A stretch of 64,000 bases of DNA. Origin: Ruminococcus sp. (GTDB taxonomy: Bacteria; Bacillota; Clostridia; Oscillospirales; Ruminococcaceae). Below the pieces are notes generated by a model. That model ran no database searches. It was not told the origin of the DNA and worked only from the letters and a program-made list of their open reading frames with translations. The position numbers and the translations under genes were made by a program. This document shows, in pieces, positions 31,292-40,918 of this stretch. The stretch spans positions 1 to 64,000 of the forward strand of contig JAIDTI010000004.1 of the NCBI GenBank assembly GCA_029060755.1. The letters are read 5' to 3'. Within the stretch, counting starts at the first letter, position 1, and the number at the start of each line of letters is the position of its first letter.

Positions 31292-31680
31292 TTAATACTC
31301 TCCTCACTGAAAGTTTTTGGCAGAAAATCGGACAAATTATGAACACCGTCTGCAAGAATAATACTGAAATCGCTGTTGCAGAACTCACTCATAACTTGCA
31401 GACAAGCACCGCACGGAACGCACGGTTCAGAGAAGTCATTGGTTGAACTTCCTGCAACTGCTATAGCTGTAAATTCAGTGAATCCCTCTGAAACAGCCTT
31501 GAATATAGCTGTACGCTCTGCACATATAGTCATGGAATATGACGCATTTTCAATGTTACAGCCTGTAAATACTTGTCCGTCAGCTGTCAGGAGTGATGCA
31601 CCGACATAAAATCCCGAATATTTACAGTAAGCATTTTCTGCGGATTTTACGGCAATATTGAATAATTCATCATAATTCAT
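31288..31680 (-). CDS. cdd: Cytidine deaminase
   Basis: YCKYSGFYVGASLLTADGQVFTGCNIENASYSMTICAERTAI, PCGACLQVMSEF. Confidence 0.95.
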   Translation of the reverse strand: MNYDELFNIAVKSAENAYCKYSGFYVGASLLTADGQVFTGCNIENASYSMTICAERTAIFKAVSEGFTEFTAIAVAGSSTNDFSEPCVPCGACLQVMSEFCNSDFSIILADGVHNLSDFLPKTFSEESIK

Positions 31681-31880
31681 GATTTTTCACCTATTTTACG
31701 CTTTTTGCCGTCAGGTGTCATGATATACGTATTCTGCAACTGTGCTTTGAGGTTGCCTGTTACAGACTGTCTGTATTCGTTGCGCAACTGTGTCTGTTCG
31801 GCTTTTTCCTCATTTGTCAAGCCGACAGATTTTGATTTTTTTGCAAGCTCATTTATTCTGTCAAGTTTTTTCTGATTCAT
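31677..31880 (-). CDS. DUF896 (YnzC-like) protein
   Basis: RINELAKKSKSVGLTNEEKAEQTQLRNEYRQSVTGNLKAQL. Confidence 0.93.
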   Translation of the reverse strand: MNQKKLDRINELAKKSKSVGLTNEEKAEQTQLRNEYRQSVTGNLKAQLQNTYIMTPDGKKRKIGEKS

Positions 31881-31953
31881 TTTAAAATACCACCTTTATT
31901 ATATTATTTAAGATACTTTATGTATGAATTATACAACAATATTATGATAAAAG

Positions 31954-32538
31954 TCAGGGAAATATATAACGGCACATATAAATCGTTATTGCAATCATTC
32001 CGGTTTCAAGGATTATGGAAGCAATAATGAGTGCAATTGCAGGTATAAAATCATGTTTTTCCACACAGGAATTTTTAAGATTTTCTGCATCATATAAAAT
32101 AGGCACTTTGTCACAGTCGATTTTATATTTTTCAAGAGAATCGGTTATGCACTCATATTTTCTGCGGTCAACCCAGTATACAATAACACTTCCACGTCTG
32201 GCAGTACGTCTTATAAAAGTACCATAAGTGCGGATACCTTTTTTATGAAGTCTGATTACACGGTATAACTCACTTGCTGACATATATGTCAGCACTGAAA
32301 TTATAAGATTGAAAAGTACAAGCACGCCTATTGCAAAACCATTGTCCGCCCCGAAAATCCATATACAGACAAGAAGTACAGCAATTATTGTAAAAACAAA
32401 TAAAAATATTCCGCAAAGAATCTTACAAGCAATTTTTCTTGTGGATTTGTTTATCAGCAGACATACAAATACTGCTCCCCAGAACATAAATATCCCGTAT
32501 TCGTCAAGTATATCCCATATATTCATTTTAAGAAACAT
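31954..32538 (-). CDS. Hypothetical membrane protein (4 predicted TM segments)
   Basis: 194 aa, hydrophobic helices at both ends flanking a soluble core; no recognised family. Confidence 0.65.
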   Translation of the reverse strand: MFLKMNIWDILDEYGIFMFWGAVFVCLLINKSTRKIACKILCGIFLFVFTIIAVLLVCIWIFGADNGFAIGVLVLFNLIISVLTYMSASELYRVIRLHKKGIRTYGTFIRRTARRGSVIVYWVDRRKYECITDSLEKYKIDCDKVPILYDAENLKNSCVEKHDFIPAIALIIASIILETGMIAITIYMCRYIFP

Positions 32539-32613
32539 ATAAATCCCCCAGTTTCCCCATTTTCATTATATTATACACCATATTAATAAGTTTGTCAACT
32601 TTTAGGTAAAGAC

Positions 32614-32642
32614 TTTACAAAAAAATTTTTTTCTGATATAAT
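32614..32642 (+). promoter_or_regulatory. Putative sigma-A promoter upstream of tmcAL
   Basis: TTTACA - 17 bp - TATAAT. Confidence 0.55.
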
Positions 32643-32704
32643 AATTTGTATAGATAATTAAAAATTTACTGAAAGTATTGCATTTTTGGCAAAGAGGGAG
32701 TAAA

Positions 32705-33853
32705 ATGAAAATCAATGGTATTGTATGCGAATATAATCCGTTTCATAACGGACACTCATATCATATTTCAGAAACAAGAAAAAACGGTGCAACCCATATT
32801 ATAGCTGTTATGAGTGGAAATTTCGTTCAGCGTGGAGATGTTGCAGTGCTTGATAAATTCACCCGTGCGGAACTTGCTGTCAAGAGCGGGGTTGATTTAG
32901 TTGTTGAATTGCCTGTTGCATACTGCTTGTCATCAGCGGAGATTTTTGCAAGAGGTGCTGTTTATCTGCTTGACAGTTTAGGAGTTGTTGACGAAATATC
33001 ATTCGGCAGTGAGTGCGGAAATATTGACAGACTTGTTTTTGCAATGAATAAAGCTGATGAAGTTGCAGAATCTAAAGTTATGCGTGAACTCATGGGAGCA
33101 GGCATGACTTATCCACGTGCATTGAGTACCGTACTTGATGTGGAAACAGCCGAACTTATTGCAGAGCCTAATAATATTCTTGCTGTTGAATATCTTAAAG
33201 CATTGAAATATTTCAATTCTGCAATAAAGCCATTTACTGTGAAACGTGCAGGGGCTTCACATGACAGCATGAATATTTCCGACGGATTTGCAAGTGCATC
33301 ATATATAAGGGAGAATATTGAGTCAGCAGATAATTTTGTCCCTGAAATATGGGCAGATGCGCTGAAAAATGATATAGCACTGCTGAAAAGACTTGAAAGA
33401 CTGATTCTATATAAAGTACGCACTGTTTCTGATGAGGAATTATCAGTCGTAAATGACATATCGGGCGGACTTGTTCAGCGTATATACGGCAATAATTCGG
33501 CTTCACTTGAAAATATGCTTGAATCGGTAAAGACAAAGTGCTTTACTATGGCAAGAATAAAACGTGTACTGCTTTCTATGCTTATCGGCATAACAAAGAA
33601 TGATGCTACAATATTACCGCCTTATGTCAGGGTACTTGCGTTCAATGAAAAAGGCAGGGAAATACTTGCACTTACAAAAAAATCAAAGAAAATACCAATC
33701 GGAACATCTCTTGCAAAGCTTGGCAGATTAAATGCAGATGCTCAAAGATATGCTGAAATTGAATCAACAGCAACTGATATATATTCGCTTGCTTTTGAAA
33801 ATATATTACAGGCAAATACAGACTATACAAGAAAGATTAAGGAGACAAAATGA
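32705..33853 (+). CDS. tmcAL: Nucleotidyltransferase / tRNA(Met) cytidine acetate ligase-like (TmcAL)
   Basis: GIVCEYNPFHNGHSYHI, VMSGNFVQRGDVAVLDKFTRAELAV, FGSECGNI; start at ATG 32705. Confidence 0.92.
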   Translation: MKINGIVCEYNPFHNGHSYHISETRKNGATHIIAVMSGNFVQRGDVAVLDKFTRAELAVKSGVDLVVELPVAYCLSSAEIFARGAVYLLDSLGVVDEISFGSECGNIDRLVFAMNKADEVAESKVMRELMGAGMTYPRALSTVLDVETAELIAEPNNILAVEYLKALKYFNSAIKPFTVKRAGASHDSMNISDGFASASYIRENIESADNFVPEIWADALKNDIALLKRLERLILYKVRTVSDEELSVVNDISGGLVQRIYGNNSASLENMLESVKTKCFTMARIKRVLLSMLIGITKNDATILPPYVRVLAFNEKGREILALTKKSKKIPIGTSLAKLGRLNADAQRYAEIESTATDIYSLAFENILQANTDYTRKIKETK

Positions 33854-34815
33854 GAAAGATAATTTTATTCATATCATGTATTATGATTACGGTTATGTTT
33901 ACATCATGTGGCAGGACAATTCGTCTTACGGGAGAAAATATTATCACAAAGGCACAGGCAGAGTATCAGGAAACGACCGTTCCGACTACTGTTGCAACTG
34001 TTACAACAGTGCCTGCGACTGAACCTGTAACAGAGGGAAAGCCACAGCATCTGAATGTAAATACAAAGATGCCGAAAGATTACAAACTACCTGAATCATG
34101 CATTATAGAGGGATTTGAAACAGTAATGCAAGAGCCTGAACTTCCGACAGGGTGTGAGATTACAGCACTTGCACAGACAATCAATTTCTATGGATTTGAT
34201 ATTGATAAGGTTGAGCTTTGCGATGTATTTATGCCGGTTGATTATGACGGCTATTATACTATGGACGATGTGTATCTTGGTGACCCGCACTCAACAAATG
34301 GTTTCGGCTGTAATGCGCCAGTTATCACTAATACAGCAAATGATTACTTTGATTATATCGGTTCTGACTGGTATGCAAAAAATCTTTCGGGAATCTCTCT
34401 TGACGAAGTTTTCTATCAGATTGAAAAGGGCAGACCCGTTGTTATATGGACGACTATAGACCAGAGAGAAACTCATGCTGTTTTTGAGTTCAGACTTGGC
34501 TGCGGAGAGGATTTTTATTTCAATCCGTATCAGCATTGTGTAACGATATACGGATATGACAAAAAAAGAGGAATAGTGAACATAGCCGACCCACTGAAAG
34601 GCAATGTTGAATATGATATGGACAGATTTTCACGTATATATGAAGTTATGGAGAAACAGGCTGTTGTGTTAATCGGCAATGAGGAATCAAAAGGAAAAGT
34701 ATACACATCAAAGAAAGAACAGAAAAAATGGCTTGAAAAAAATCGTCCGAAAGAGGAAGACACAACAACGGCATCTTCTACAACAAAAACAACTTCAACA
34801 GGTAAATCAACATGA
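33850..34815 (+). CDS. Secreted C39-family peptidase-like lipoprotein
   Basis: Lipobox FTSCG; LPTGCEITALAQTINFYG, RPVVIWTTI, HCVTIYGYDKKRGIVNIADPLKG; Thr/Ser-rich C-terminus. Confidence 0.88.
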   Translation: MRKIILFISCIMITVMFTSCGRTIRLTGENIITKAQAEYQETTVPTTVATVTTVPATEPVTEGKPQHLNVNTKMPKDYKLPESCIIEGFETVMQEPELPTGCEITALAQTINFYGFDIDKVELCDVFMPVDYDGYYTMDDVYLGDPHSTNGFGCNAPVITNTANDYFDYIGSDWYAKNLSGISLDEVFYQIEKGRPVVIWTTIDQRETHAVFEFRLGCGEDFYFNPYQHCVTIYGYDKKRGIVNIADPLKGNVEYDMDRFSRIYEVMEKQAVVLIGNEESKGKVYTSKKEQKKWLEKNRPKEEDTTTASSTTKTTSTGKST

Positions 34816-35462
34816 TAAAGTCTGTAATTTTTGATTTGGACGGCACTCTGATTGACTCAATGCAGGTGTGGTATAAAGTAGATAAACAGTTTTTGATTGA
34901 AAATGGCATAGAAAATCCACCGCCTGAAATATCGGAGCAGGTGAAAAAGATGACTATTTTTCAGTCGTCACAGCTTTTCATTGATAAATTTAATCTGAAA
35001 TGTACGCAGGAATATGTGATAAACAGGATAGAAGAACTTGTGCGGATTGAATATGCGGAGAGAATACCTCTGAAACCGTTTGTACATGAAACTCTGGACA
35101 TTCTTGACAGCATGAATATACCGTACTGTATCGCTACAGCTACATACAAATCGCTTGCACAAGCCGTTCTGAAAAGATGCGGAATTATCGAACGTTTCAG
35201 GTTTATATTGACAGATGTTGAATATCCAAACGGAAAAAATTTTCCTGATATATTTCTTGGTGCTTGTGAACGTTTTGGTACAAAACCGCATGAAACACTT
35301 GTTGTGGAAGATTCACTGCACTGTATAGAGACAGCAAAAAAAGTCGGATTTCCTGTTGTTGCTGTATATGACAAGGCTTCTGAAATTGACAGAAAAGAAA
35401 TAGAAAATACAGCAGATTATTATTTTGAATCAATAGATAAGATAAAGGATTTGATTAAATGA
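34812..35462 (+). CDS. HAD family hydrolase (phosphoglucomutase-like)
   Basis: VIFDLDGTLIDSMQVW, VVEDSLHCIETAKKVGFPVVAV. Confidence 0.92.
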   Translation: MIKSVIFDLDGTLIDSMQVWYKVDKQFLIENGIENPPPEISEQVKKMTIFQSSQLFIDKFNLKCTQEYVINRIEELVRIEYAERIPLKPFVHETLDILDSMNIPYCIATATYKSLAQAVLKRCGIIERFRFILTDVEYPNGKNFPDIFLGACERFGTKPHETLVVEDSLHCIETAKKVGFPVVAVYDKASEIDRKEIENTADYYFESIDKIKDLIK

Positions 35463-36532
35463 GTAAAGTAATGGTTGGAATGAGCGGAGGCGTAGACAGT
35501 TCGGTTTGCGCATTGTTACTGCATGAGCAGGGCTATGATGTGACTGGTGTAACGCTGAAAATGTTTGGTGATGATGATATTGTTCAGGCAGAAAAAGAGG
35601 GTAAGACCTGCTGTGCTTTGAATGATGTTCTTGATGCAAGGAGTGTTGCATATAAGCTGGGATTTGAACATCTCACTTTCAATTTTAAGGACTGTTTCCG
35701 TGAAAAAGTTATGAAACAGTTTGTAGAAAGCTATATATCGGGAAAAACACCTAATCCGTGTATCGAATGCAACAGGCACATCAAGTTTGATAAAATGCTC
35801 CGCAGGGCGTTTGAACTGGGTTACGACTATATAGCAACAGGTCACTACGCTGTTGTTGAGTACGACGAAAAAAGCGGTCGATACCTGCTTAAACGTTCAG
35901 CAGACAGAACAAAAGACCAGACTTATGTGCTGTATTCTCTCACGCAAGAACAGCTTGCACATATTATTTTTCCTCTTGGCAATCTTTCAAAATCAGAAGT
36001 ACGACAGCTTGCGGAAAAATATGCACTTGTCAATGCAGATAAGCCAGATAGTCAGGATATATGCTTTGTACCTGACGGCAATTATGTTGAATTTATAAAG
36101 AAGTTTGCGGAATACGAACAGACAGAGGGAAATTTTATTGATACAGGCGGAAAAATTCTTGGTACACACAAAGGTATCATCAATTATACTATCGGTCAGC
36201 GGAAAGGTCTTGGAATTGCACTTGGCAAGCCTGCATATGTTGTAAGCAAGGATATATCGGCAAATACAGTTACTCTTGGTGACGAACAGGAACTCTATAC
36301 AAGTACTCTTACTGCTACAGATGTAAATTTAATATCAGTTGAGAAAATTACAGAGCCTATGCGTATCACCGCAAAAACACGCTACACACAAAAGGAAACA
36401 CCTGCAACACTATCATACAATAACGGAGTATATACGGTTGATTTTGATGTACCGCAAAGAGCCATTACAAGCGGTCAGGCTGTTGTATTCTATGACGGCG
36501 ATACAGTTATCGGCGGAGGAACTATTGTTTGA
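35459..36532 (+). CDS. mnmA: tRNA 2-thiouridine(34) synthase MnmA
   Basis: VMVGMSGGVDSSVCALLLHEQGYDVTGVTLKM, TPNPCIECNRHIKF, PDSQDICFVPDGNY. Confidence 0.97.
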   Translation: MSKVMVGMSGGVDSSVCALLLHEQGYDVTGVTLKMFGDDDIVQAEKEGKTCCALNDVLDARSVAYKLGFEHLTFNFKDCFREKVMKQFVESYISGKTPNPCIECNRHIKFDKMLRRAFELGYDYIATGHYAVVEYDEKSGRYLLKRSADRTKDQTYVLYSLTQEQLAHIIFPLGNLSKSEVRQLAEKYALVNADKPDSQDICFVPDGNYVEFIKKFAEYEQTEGNFIDTGGKILGTHKGIINYTIGQRKGLGIALGKPAYVVSKDISANTVTLGDEQELYTSTLTATDVNLISVEKITEPMRITAKTRYTQKETPATLSYNNGVYTVDFDVPQRAITSGQAVVFYDGDTVIGGGTIV

Positions 36533-36533
36533 T

Positions 36534-37250
36534 ATGGAATACAAATACGAAAAACTGACAGATGAAATATATATATGCGCATCTGTTGAACACCGTTTCG
36601 GCACAGATGCTTTTTTGCTTGCTTATTTTTCAAAGTACAGACAGAAAGACAAAGTGTGTGATTTAGGTACAGGGTGCGGAATAATTCCGCTTATAATGCA
36701 GAAAAACCGTCCTCCGCAGATTATATATGCGGTAGATATTCAGGAAAATGCTGTTGAACAGCTTAAATTTGGCATAGAAAAAAGCGAAGTATCAGGCATT
36801 GTGCCAATATGTGCTGATTTGAGGGAACTATGGCAGGACGCACCAGTCGGACAGCTTGACCTTGTAACCTGTAATCCGCCTTATTTTGTTGAAACAGCAG
36901 GTTTTCAGAGTGCATTGACTGCACAAAGAATAGCACGCCATGAGGTTATGTGCAATATAAATGATGTATGCAGGACGGCTGAAAAACTTCTTAAATTTGG
37001 TGGAAGATTATGTATATGCAATCGTCCTGAACGTTTGAGCGATGTTATATATGCTATGAAAAGCAATAATATTGAGCCGAAAAGAATACGTTTTGTATCA
37101 AAGAATCCTGCTGAATCACCATGGCTGTTTCTGATTGAGGGGAAAAAAGGTTCGAAACCGTTCATGCAGATTGAACCACAATTATATGTGCGTGACGGTG
37201 AGGGCTTCACGGACGAATTACAGCAAATATACAATACAGGAAAGGAATAG
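36534..37250 (+). CDS. tRNA1(Val) (adenine-N6)-methyltransferase-like SAM methyltransferase
   Basis: HRFGTDAFLLAYF, VCDLGTGCGIIPL, DLVTCNPPYF (NPPY); start at ATG 36534. Confidence 0.9.
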   Translation: MEYKYEKLTDEIYICASVEHRFGTDAFLLAYFSKYRQKDKVCDLGTGCGIIPLIMQKNRPPQIIYAVDIQENAVEQLKFGIEKSEVSGIVPICADLRELWQDAPVGQLDLVTCNPPYFVETAGFQSALTAQRIARHEVMCNINDVCRTAEKLLKFGGRLCICNRPERLSDVIYAMKSNNIEPKRIRFVSKNPAESPWLFLIEGKKGSKPFMQIEPQLYVRDGEGFTDELQQIYNTGKE

Positions 37251-37256
37251 TCAGAT

Positions 37257-38363
37257 ATGTTATCATCAGGTTCTTTCGAAATTATAATATGGATATTGAT
37301 ACTGCTTTATCCCTTTGTGCTGACATTTGCGAATGTATCAAAATTTTTCGTTAAAACAAAACTTCCTGAAATTGCACTTGATATTTTTGGTTGTTTTGCT
37401 GGTCTTTTTATGGTGTTTATGCTATGTGGGGCTATTAATATAACAGATGCTGACTATGACACGGCAGTATATCCGTTTGAACTTCATTCACCATTGAACA
37501 GTGAATATGGTGTTATAGTTTGGATTATAATTTTTATGGGTTATCTTGGTTTGCTGATTCTTGGACTATTTAAGCCCGAAAAACTGTCACCGATTGTTTC
37601 AGCAGTATCAATCGGATTTACTCTGCTTGGTATAATGACAGGTGGACTGATTTATATTCAGCTTGCAAATTTGTCGGAATTTGGGTGGACTTATCTTTTT
37701 TTGCTGTTGTACTATGTAAATGTAATACTTCTTGCTGTAAGGCGAATAAGATTCCACATAAAAGAACACGTCAGGCTTGTCAATGAGCGTGATACGGTTT
37801 TCCGTACATCTTTCGGAGCATGGCTGTATAAAGTTATGTCAAAGGTTTCGTCAATGACCCTGTTCTGCTTTGCACTTGTTTTTCCGATAGCGGTAATATT
37901 TGAGATACTGTTTATTATATGCGGACAAGGTGCTGACGGCTTTATAAAGGCATTTACAATGACTGCTGACTGGACTTTTTCAGTAAAAGTGCCACCGCCA
38001 CCGCTTGAGTATGAGGGACATTATCTCTGCACAGTTGCATCAGGCGGACACAAAAAATTAGTAAAGCCGTTGAGACTTGGTATACGTCATGGCGATAAGA
38101 TTATTGTAAACAGACAATTACTTACAGCAAACGCATTTGAAGATTTGATAATGGAGAAAATGCCGAAATTCCACAAATTCATAAGGGGAGTATATGACAA
38201 ATACGGTTATCCGATTTCAAAGCACATAACAACACCGTTCCGTGCGGATATTGTCTATATAGTCATGAAACCTCTGGAATGGCTGTTTTTGTTTGTTCTG
38301 TACCTTTGCGATACTCACCCCGAAAACAGAATAGCGGTGCAGTATTCGGAATATAAGAAATGA
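37257..38363 (+). CDS. Multi-pass membrane protein (DUF6688-like)
   Basis: TM-rich N-terminus; C-terminal PPPPLEYEGHYLCTVASGGHKKLVKPLRLGIRHGDKIIVNRQLL. Confidence 0.65.
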   Translation: MLSSGSFEIIIWILILLYPFVLTFANVSKFFVKTKLPEIALDIFGCFAGLFMVFMLCGAINITDADYDTAVYPFELHSPLNSEYGVIVWIIIFMGYLGLLILGLFKPEKLSPIVSAVSIGFTLLGIMTGGLIYIQLANLSEFGWTYLFLLLYYVNVILLAVRRIRFHIKEHVRLVNERDTVFRTSFGAWLYKVMSKVSSMTLFCFALVFPIAVIFEILFIICGQGADGFIKAFTMTADWTFSVKVPPPPLEYEGHYLCTVASGGHKKLVKPLRLGIRHGDKIIVNRQLLTANAFEDLIMEKMPKFHKFIRGVYDKYGYPISKHITTPFRADIVYIVMKPLEWLFLFVLYLCDTHPENRIAVQYSEYKK

Positions 38364-39196
38364 GGAAGAAAATGGGTATACTTTATATAATCGGTACACC
38401 GATAGGCAATTTAGAGGATATTACACTTCGTCAGCTTAGAATGTTTGAGGAAGTAGACTTTATTTGTGCGGAAGATACAAGGGTTACAGTTAAAATCCTC
38501 AATCATTACGAAATAAAAAAAGAACTTGTGAGCTTTCATGAGCATAGTTCCCATGCAGATGCACAACGTATAATAGACAGAATATTATCGGGTGAAAATG
38601 CTGGAATAGTAACAGATGCAGGTATGCCGTGCATCTCCGACCCGGGCGAAGTTCTTGTGCGTATGTGTGCGGAGAATAATATAGAAGTGCAAGCTGTTCC
38701 TGGTCCGACGGCAGTAACAACAGCTGTTGCATTATCGGGAATGAGCGTAAAGCGTTTCACTTTTGAGGGATTCATTCCTGTTCCGAAAAAAGAACGTGCA
38801 GAACGTCTTGAACTTCTGCGTAATGAAACAGCGGTAATGGTTTTCTATGAAGCACCGCACAAACTGAAAAATACTCTTGCTGATTTAGCTGAATTTTTTG
38901 GAGCAGACAGAAAAATTTCAGTCTGCCGTGAACTCACAAAGATTCATGAACAGGTTATCCGCATGACATTAGGTGAATCAGTTGAGTATTACAATACAAA
39001 CGAGCCAAGAGGGGAGTTTGTGCTTGTAGTTGAGGGCAGGAGTGCGGAGAATACAGGCAAGCCTACACTTCAACAGGCAATGGAGCAGGTAAATAAGCTT
39101 ATAGAAATGGGAGAAAAGCCGACAGACGCTTGTAAAGCTGTTGCAAAGGAAACAGGATTCAGAAAAAGTGAACTCTATTCAGCATTGCAAAATTGA
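38360..39196 (+). CDS. rsmI: 16S rRNA (cytidine(1402)-2'-O)-methyltransferase RsmI
   Basis: LYIIGTPIGNLEDITLRQLRML-like, CAEDTRVT, DAGMPCISDPG, PGPTAVTTAVALSG; start may be 38372. Confidence 0.95.
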   Translation: MRKKMGILYIIGTPIGNLEDITLRQLRMFEEVDFICAEDTRVTVKILNHYEIKKELVSFHEHSSHADAQRIIDRILSGENAGIVTDAGMPCISDPGEVLVRMCAENNIEVQAVPGPTAVTTAVALSGMSVKRFTFEGFIPVPKKERAERLELLRNETAVMVFYEAPHKLKNTLADLAEFFGADRKISVCRELTKIHEQVIRMTLGESVEYYNTNEPRGEFVLVVEGRSAENTGKPTLQQAMEQVNKLIEMGEKPTDACKAVAKETGFRKSELYSALQN

Positions 39197-39223
39197 CAAT
39201 TTTGTGAAAATACACAAAAACTA

Positions 39224-39252
39224 TTGCATTATCATAAAAATTATGCTATAAT
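39224..39252 (+). promoter_or_regulatory. Putative sigma-A promoter upstream of the PHP gene
   Basis: TTGCAT - 17 bp - TATAAT. Confidence 0.6.
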
Positions 39253-39319
39253 TAATCAGGGATTTTTTATTCTCACCTGAATATAATTTAAAGTAATAAT
39301 TTTTAGTGAGGTTATAGTT

Positions 39320-40147
39320 ATGATAGATTTACATTGTCACACAACATTTTCAGACGGCTCTCTTGGTATAGAGGACATCATTTTACAGGCAAAGCGTACA
39401 GGCATTGAGTGGATTTCAATTACAGACCACGACACAACAGCATCATTTTCACGTGCGGATATTCTCGGAAAGCGTGAGGGTGTTAAGATTATGCACGGAA
39501 TTGAACTTTCTGCATGGGACAAGGCAAGAGGTGCAAAAGTACATATCTTGTGCTATGCACCGCAGAAGCCTAACCGCCTTGAAATTCTCTGCATGAAATC
39601 ATGTGAGATACGCAAGGAATGTTCAAAAGAGATGATTGCAAAAGTTATGGAAAAATTTCCGATAACGCTTGAAAGCATACTCAAATACACAACAGCATCA
39701 AAAAGTATATTCAAACAGCATATCATGAGGGCATTGATAAATTATGGTTATGCACTTGAATTTTACGGCGAACTTGACCACGAATTATTTAATCGTAAGA
39801 ACGGCAGTTGTTATGTTGAAAGAGAGTATCCTGATGTAAATCAGGTTATCGACCTTATACACGTTGCACAGGGCGTTGCTGTAATGGCTCACCCTGCACA
39901 ATACGACAATATAGAACTTCTGGAAGAACTTGCAAAGGCTGGACGAATTGACGGTGTGGAAATCGGACACTATTCAGCCGACGAAAATTATCGTCGTGAA
40001 CTCAATGCAATCGCCGACAGATATGAACTTATAAAAACAGGCGGTTCGGATTTCCACGGATTATACAATGCCGTACCGACACACTTAGGAAGCGAAACAA
40101 CAACAAAAGAAAATCTTGATAGAATTTTAAAGGCAGTGAAAAAGTGA
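39320..40147 (+). CDS. PHP domain-containing phosphoesterase
   Basis: MIDLHCHTTFSDGSLGIEDIILQA, SITDHDTTASF, GIELSAWD, GGSDFHG. Confidence 0.93.
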   Translation: MIDLHCHTTFSDGSLGIEDIILQAKRTGIEWISITDHDTTASFSRADILGKREGVKIMHGIELSAWDKARGAKVHILCYAPQKPNRLEILCMKSCEIRKECSKEMIAKVMEKFPITLESILKYTTASKSIFKQHIMRALINYGYALEFYGELDHELFNRKNGSCYVEREYPDVNQVIDLIHVAQGVAVMAHPAQYDNIELLEELAKAGRIDGVEIGHYSADENYRRELNAIADRYELIKTGGSDFHGLYNAVPTHLGSETTTKENLDRILKAVKK

Positions 40148-40908
40148 AATCAAAAAAAATGACGTTTATATTATTTTTAATATTTTTAACAATGCTTATA
40201 TTTTTCTTTCTTCCGTTGCAGTTCGGAATAGTCAATATAGGCAATATTACAGGAACATTAATAAGTGGATTATTTGCAGTTGTATTTCTTTTTCCGAATA
40301 AGAGCAGAGAACTTATACAGCATCTCTGCTCAACTTCGTACGGAAAGACTGTTTTTGCAGTTGCAGGGGGATTATTTGCAATTTGTCTGCTTATTGCAAT
40401 AGTGATAAGCGGATTCATGATAAAGGAAATGAACGACAAACCGAAAACAGATACTACAGTTGTAGTATTAGGCTGTCAGGTGAGAGGAACAGACCCAAGT
40501 CTTATGCTTCGTCGTCGACTTAATACAGCTTATGACTATCTGACGGAGCATGAGAACATAAAAGTTATTGTATCAGGCGGACAAGGTGAGGACGAAGCAA
40601 TCAGCGAAGCAAAATGTATGTATGATTATCTTGTTTCAAAAGGTATTTCGTCTGACAGAATATATATAGAGGACAAGTCTGTCAATACAAGTGAAAATAT
40701 TGCTTTTTCAAAGCAGATAATCGAAAAGGAAAATTTATGCCCTGATATAACAATAGTGACGGACGGCTTTCATCAGCTCCGTGCAGATATGTTTGCAAAG
40801 GAGCAGGGTATAAAATCGTACAATCTATCAGCAAAGACACCATTTTATCTTGTGCCTACTTACTGGGTGCGTGAATGGTTCGGAATAATCTATTATACAA
40901 TTTTTTAG
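40144..40908 (+). CDS. YdcF family (DUF218, ElyC/SanA-like) membrane protein
   Basis: TTVVVLGCQVRGTDPSLMLRRRLNTAYDYL, VIVSGGQGEDEAISEAKCM, NTSENIAFS. Confidence 0.92.
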   Translation: MKSKKMTFILFLIFLTMLIFFFLPLQFGIVNIGNITGTLISGLFAVVFLFPNKSRELIQHLCSTSYGKTVFAVAGGLFAICLLIAIVISGFMIKEMNDKPKTDTTVVVLGCQVRGTDPSLMLRRRLNTAYDYLTEHENIKVIVSGGQGEDEAISEAKCMYDYLVSKGISSDRIYIEDKSVNTSENIAFSKQIIEKENLCPDITIVTDGFHQLRADMFAKEQGIKSYNLSAKTPFYLVPTYWVREWFGIIYYTIF

Positions 40909-40918
40909 GAGAAAATCT

